From positions 2,662,572 through 2,726,571 of the forward strand of contig NZ_JH594606.1 of NCBI RefSeq assembly GCF_000243235.1: 64,000 nt of DNA, given 5' to 3'. The stretch comes from Gillisia limnaea DSM 15749 (lineage in GTDB: Bacteria; Bacteroidota; Bacteroidia; Flavobacteriales; Flavobacteriaceae). Below, piece after piece: positions 62,101 through 64,000 of this stretch. Both the position numbers and the translations under genes were made by a program. The first letter of the stretch is position 1; each line of letters begins with the position of its first letter. The notes under the pieces were generated by a model. The model was given only the letters and a program-made list of their open reading frames with translations. It was not told where the DNA came from and searched no databases.

Positions 62101-62586
62101 ACAGATGCCTACAACCATCATAAGGAATACGGGAATGTTGTAAAAATTCCTACCAAGAATTTCTTTTATGGAATGGATCCCGGAGAAGAGATTATCGTTG
62201 AAATGGATAAGGGGAAAACTTTATTGATTCAGTTAATGTCGGTAGGGAAAGCTAACAGCGAAGGGTTGGTAGATGCCTATTTCAAGGTGAACGGGCAAAC
62301 CCGGGCAGTGAAAATTCAGGATAAATCAATCAAGGTCGAAAAGGTTGTTCATCAAAAAACAGATAAATCAAATCCGAAGGAAGTTGGTGCACCACTTCAG
62401 GGATCTTTATCTTCAATTTTGGTCAAACCCGGGCAAAAAGTCGGTAAAAATGAACCTTTGTTTATTATTGAAGCAATGAAGATGGAAACCACCATTACCT
62501 CCAATGCTGAAGGGGAAATTGATAAGATTATTTTGGCTCAGGGAGAAATGGTTTTTTCAGATGACCTTATTGTTGTTATGAAGTAA
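59137..62586 (+). CDS. pyc: Pyruvate carboxylase
   Basis: 1149 aa, the full single-chain form. Biotin carboxylase with ATP-grasp about 1-450 (KAASGGGGRGMRVI, EVNPRIQVEHTVTE). The carboxyltransferase barrel spans about 530-800 (TTMRDAHQSLLATRMRTYD) and is followed by an allosteric/tetramerisation part. The biotin carrier domain carries the biotinylated Lys1115 in IIEAMKMETT. It makes oxaloacetate from pyruvate and bicarbonate, refilling the TCA cycle. BirA (46701-47432) would attach the biotin. Confidence 0.97.
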   Translation: MKIKKVLVANRGEIAIRIFRACTEIGLKTVGIYTFEDRYSLHRYKADESYQIGEDNDPLKPYLNIKAIIQVAKNNDVDAIHPGYGFLSENAEFARQCEENGIIFIGPKVDVLKSLGDKVKAKEVAVASDVPVIESNKKELNSLEIAVEEANRIGYPLMLKAASGGGGRGMRVIRDEEQLKSAFPESKREAGNAFGDDTVFIEKFVENPKHIEIQIVADNHGNMVHLFERDCSVQRRYQKVIEFAPSLGLDQEIKDKLYKYAIDICKAVKYNNIGTVEFLVEDGEIYFIEVNPRIQVEHTVTEIVTGIDLVKAQIFIAGGYKLSDDQIKIHGQESLKINGYALQCRVTTEDPENDFKPDYGTITTYRSASGFGIRLDAGSVYQGVTISPFFDSMLVKVSASSRTLDGACRKMRRTLAEFRVRGVKTNMAFLDNILQHEKFREGKVTVNFIKDNPDLFIIKQSRNRATKMVKFLGDITVNGNPDVKEIDHSKKFILPHVPKFDEYGNYPKGTKDLLTEYGPEKFSRWLRHQNEIKFTDTTMRDAHQSLLATRMRTYDMMKVAEGFAKNHPNVFSMEVWGGATFDVCLRFLKENPWERLQLLRKAMPNVLLQMLLRGSNGVGYTAYPDNLIERFVTEAWENGVDVFRIFDSLNWMESIEPCIKYVRENTSGLAEASICYTGDILDKKQTKYTLEYYVNLGKQMEDAGAHILGIKDMAGILKPYAAEELIYALKSRINIPIHLHTHDTSSIQSATYLKAIEAGVDVVDVALGGLSGLTSQPNFNSIVEMMKFQSRSADFDMDKLNEYSHYWESVRNYYYPFESGLKAGTADVFKHEIPGGQYSNLKPQAESLGLADRFNEITDMYAQVNDLFGDIIKVTPSSKVVGDMAQYLVSNHFSIEDVLERGETMSFPESVKSFFRGDLGQPVGGFPEKIQKIILKDEVPYTNRPNAHMEPIDFETEFAEFEETFKEAMGRKLDITDFLSYKLYPKIFTDAYNHHKEYGNVVKIPTKNFFYGMDPGEEIIVEMDKGKTLLIQLMSVGKANSEGLVDAYFKVNGQTRAVKIQDKSIKVEKVVHQKTDKSNPKEVGAPLQGSLSSILVKPGQKVGKNEPLFIIEAMKMETTITSNAEGEIDKIILAQGEMVFSDDLIVVMK

Positions 62587-62602
62587 AACTGAATTTTTAA
62601 AG

Positions 62603-63292
62603 ATGGAGACAAATAACGGGGATACTAAAAAGCTTTTTCATCACACCCATCCTTATGAGCCTTTTATTCCTCAAAATGCAACAAAATTAATTGTAGGAAC
62701 CCTTCCACCGCCAAGATTTACTACCGGCTTTTTGAAAGAAGGGGATGTAGATTTTTGTTATGGGAGCAGGGATGGATTTCTTTGGCTGGTTCTGGATAAG
62801 CTATTTGATCTCAATTTGAAATATGAAAATACAACAGAAGCCATTGAGCAACGCGAACAATTTTTGAGAAAAAGAGGAATAGGGATATGTGATATGCTTG
62901 ATAGCAGCAAACGAGCGAAGATAGATGCTTCCGATATTGGAATGCAGCTTCCGGAACTCCGAAATATGGTACAAATCCTCAGGGACCATCCGGGAATCGA
63001 AACCTTGCTTTTTACAGGAGGCAATAGTAAAAACGGACCAGAATATTTCTTTAGAAAACATTTGAATCAAATAGAGGAAGACATAAAATTAAAAGTGATC
63101 TCCAACGAGGTTCCGCGGGTGCATCAGTTTGTGCTGGATGGTAGACTTATAACGACCGTTTCATTAACCGCGCCTTCAGGATCTGCTAACCGGGCAATTG
63201 GAAGTATGGAATCCTATAAAAGCTTTAAAAAGAAAAACCCTGAATTCAATACTATTGATTTCAGGGTGCTTCAATATAAAGGCTATTTCTAA
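62603..63292 (+). CDS. Uracil-DNA glycosylase superfamily protein
   Basis: 229 aa. LIVGTLPPPRFTTGF resembles the GxxPxx water-activating motif of UDG/MUG-like enzymes. A C-terminal LTAPSGSANRAIGSM block replaces the usual HPS motif. It starts 16 bases after pyc. The family removes uracil or other damaged bases, but the substrate of this branch is unknown and some members may not be glycosylases. Confidence 0.78.
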   Translation: METNNGDTKKLFHHTHPYEPFIPQNATKLIVGTLPPPRFTTGFLKEGDVDFCYGSRDGFLWLVLDKLFDLNLKYENTTEAIEQREQFLRKRGIGICDMLDSSKRAKIDASDIGMQLPELRNMVQILRDHPGIETLLFTGGNSKNGPEYFFRKHLNQIEEDIKLKVISNEVPRVHQFVLDGRLITTVSLTAPSGSANRAIGSMESYKSFKKKNPEFNTIDFRVLQYKGYF

Positions 63293-63293
63293 C

Positions 63294-63428
63294 TTATTTT
63301 AATTCGTTTTGATCCTGTTGGGCCATCGTGGTAGGCTTAATCTTAAATTTTTTACGTTTCGGCCGAAGTCTTCCGTGAGTTCCAATCGCTATTTTTCCCC
63401 GCTTAGTTTTCTTATCCCCTCTTCCCAT
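63294..63428 (-). CDS. 30S ribosomal protein THX family, 44 aa
   Basis: A 44-residue, highly basic frame starting MGRGDKKTKRGKIAIGTHGR, the THX/PSRP-4 signature (MGRGDxxTxRGKIxxGTxG). THX binds near the top of the 30S head in Thermus; Bacteroidota commonly have it. Only 2 bases separate it from the 42-aa gene upstream, so the two form a pair. Its stop almost touches that of the convergent UDG-family gene. Confidence 0.88.
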   Translation of the reverse strand: MGRGDKKTKRGKIAIGTHGRLRPKRKKFKIKPTTMAQQDQNELK

Positions 63429-63430
63429 TC

Positions 63431-63559
63431 TTATTTTTTATTTTGCTGTTTTTTAATGGTTTTTTCATCGGTATCAAACTTATTGGTCTTTTGATTTCTA
63501 TCTCCAGTTGGATTAGTAGGATTTTTTTGTTCTTTTGTTCTTTCAAATTTCTTTTCCAT
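63431..63559 (-). CDS. Small basic hypothetical peptide, 42 aa
   Basis: MEKKFERTKEQKNPTNPTGD starts a lysine/asparagine-rich frame without hydrophobic segments, so it is probably disordered and cytosolic. It ends 2 bases before the THX start. The tight spacing is the main support for coding; no family was recognised. Confidence 0.5.
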   Translation of the reverse strand: MEKKFERTKEQKNPTNPTGDRNQKTNKFDTDEKTIKKQQNKK

Positions 63560-63637
63560 GGTTTCTATTTTTTAAAATTCTAGAAAAAGATACAGAATAT
63601 TAGGTGAAAACTCTATTAATAGGATGTTAGAATTTGG

Positions 63638-64000
63638 TTAAAGATCTCGTAGTGCTTTAATAAAGGAACTGGTTTTATTAGTTCCGGATGCGGTAAGATG
63701 TTTAACAAAAGCGCTGCCTATAATGGCTCCGGTTGCAAATTCAGTAGCCTGATTAAAGGTTTCCTTATCATTGATCCCAAATCCTATAATTTGTGGATTC
63801 TTTAAATTCATAGCGGAAATCCGCTTGAAATATGCTTTAGTGTCTTCGCCAAATCCCTTTGTAGAGCCTGTTACACTGGCACTGCTCACCATATAAATGA
63901 ATCCGTCGGAAACAGAATCTATAAACCGGATGCGTTCCTCTGAAGTTTGAGGAGTGATCAGGAAAATATTGATAATCCCATAGTGCTCAAAAATTGCTTT
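63638..64000 (-). CDS. trpA: Tryptophan synthase alpha subunit, 3' end
   Basis: The frame is open to the right window edge, so the N-terminal half is missing. The visible 120 residues contain LITPQTSEERIRFIDS, GFIYMVSSASVTGS and the phosphate-binding GFGINDKETF followed by GAIIGSAFVKH, all typical of TrpA. The alpha subunit cleaves indole-3-glycerol phosphate and passes indole to TrpB. It is probably the last gene of a trp operon that continues beyond 64000. Confidence 0.93.
   Translation of the reverse strand, partial: KAIFEHYGIINIFLITPQTSEERIRFIDSVSDGFIYMVSSASVTGSTKGFGEDTKAYFKRISAMNLKNPQIIGFGINDKETFNQATEFATGAIIGSAFVKHLTASGTNKTSSFIKALRDL

Noticed and set aside
1-64000. Mobile elements, prophage, CRISPR arrays, tRNA or rRNA genes
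   Set aside because: No transposase, integrase, phage or cas-like protein, no regularly spaced direct repeats and no tRNA-like or rRNA-like stretch were found by reading.

Overview
The window is AT-rich chromosomal DNA from a member of the Bacteroidota, almost certainly family Flavobacteriaceae. The evidence is: a full set of flavobacterial housekeeping genes; several good matches to the Bacteroidota promoter (a TTTG-like -33 box and TAnnTTTG at -7) with little Shine-Dalgarno sequence; CarboxypepD_reg-like and TonB-dependent outer-membrane proteins; kynureninase plus kynurenine 3-monooxygenase; and a stand-alone acyl-CoA-binding protein. A marine Gramella/Salegentibacter/Zunongwangia-like relative is an inference, not something the sequence proves. 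I see no insertion sequence, prophage, CRISPR array, tRNA or rRNA. The region reads as stable core genome.

Layout. 1-5.6 kb: the end of a CDF cation exporter, a 48-residue membrane peptide, a Na/Pi symporter, a glycogen-binding domain protein, and the pepE-glsA pair. 5.7-11.6 kb: three tandem paralogous secreted CarboxypepD_reg-like proteins, a DUF6702 protein, an M1 metallopeptidase and TatA. 11.7-24.2 kb: O-methyltransferase, kynU, a lipoprotein, an SDR enzyme, a light/UV repair operon (flavin reductase, DUF2256, cry-DASH, FeS photolyase) with a palindrome over its start region, an Old Yellow Enzyme, kmo and a K+/H+ antiporter. 24.3-28.9 kb: MsrA, a lipoprotein, a cysteine-free C4-zinc-ribbon-family protein, Nif3 and lpxK. 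28.9-36 kb: lipA-gap-hybrid sensor kinase, a small protein/GT2/sigma-factor operon, and a fasciclin lipoprotein. 36-50.8 kb: murB, an aminotransferase, DUF1573, valS, acbP, psd, cdsA, a LUD protein, ftsH, rsfS, birA, an SRPBCC protein, pyrE, a Nudix hydrolase and an M14 peptidase. 50.9-64 kb: a PQQ-type sugar dehydrogenase with a TonB-dependent receptor, coaD, ddl, a PASTA protein, rluD, yaaA, pyc, a UDG-family protein, ribosomal protein THX, a 42-residue peptide and the 3' end of trpA.

How the genes work together. Envelope building is the commonest theme: lpxK for lipid A, cdsA and psd for phospholipids, murB and ddl for peptidoglycan, with ftsH, tatA and many Sec or lipoprotein exports. The best candidates for something new are the sugar dehydrogenase/TonB-receptor pair (possible scavenging of the PQQ cofactor), the three-gene secreted paralogue array, and the photolyase operon with its operator-like palindrome and hidden DUF2256 gene. 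Other points of note are a cloverleaf-like intergenic repeat, candidate leaderless starts for tatA and lpxK, and five small genes (42-53 residues) that are easily missed: the 48-residue peptide, the DUF5670-like peptide, DUF2256, THX and the 42-residue peptide.
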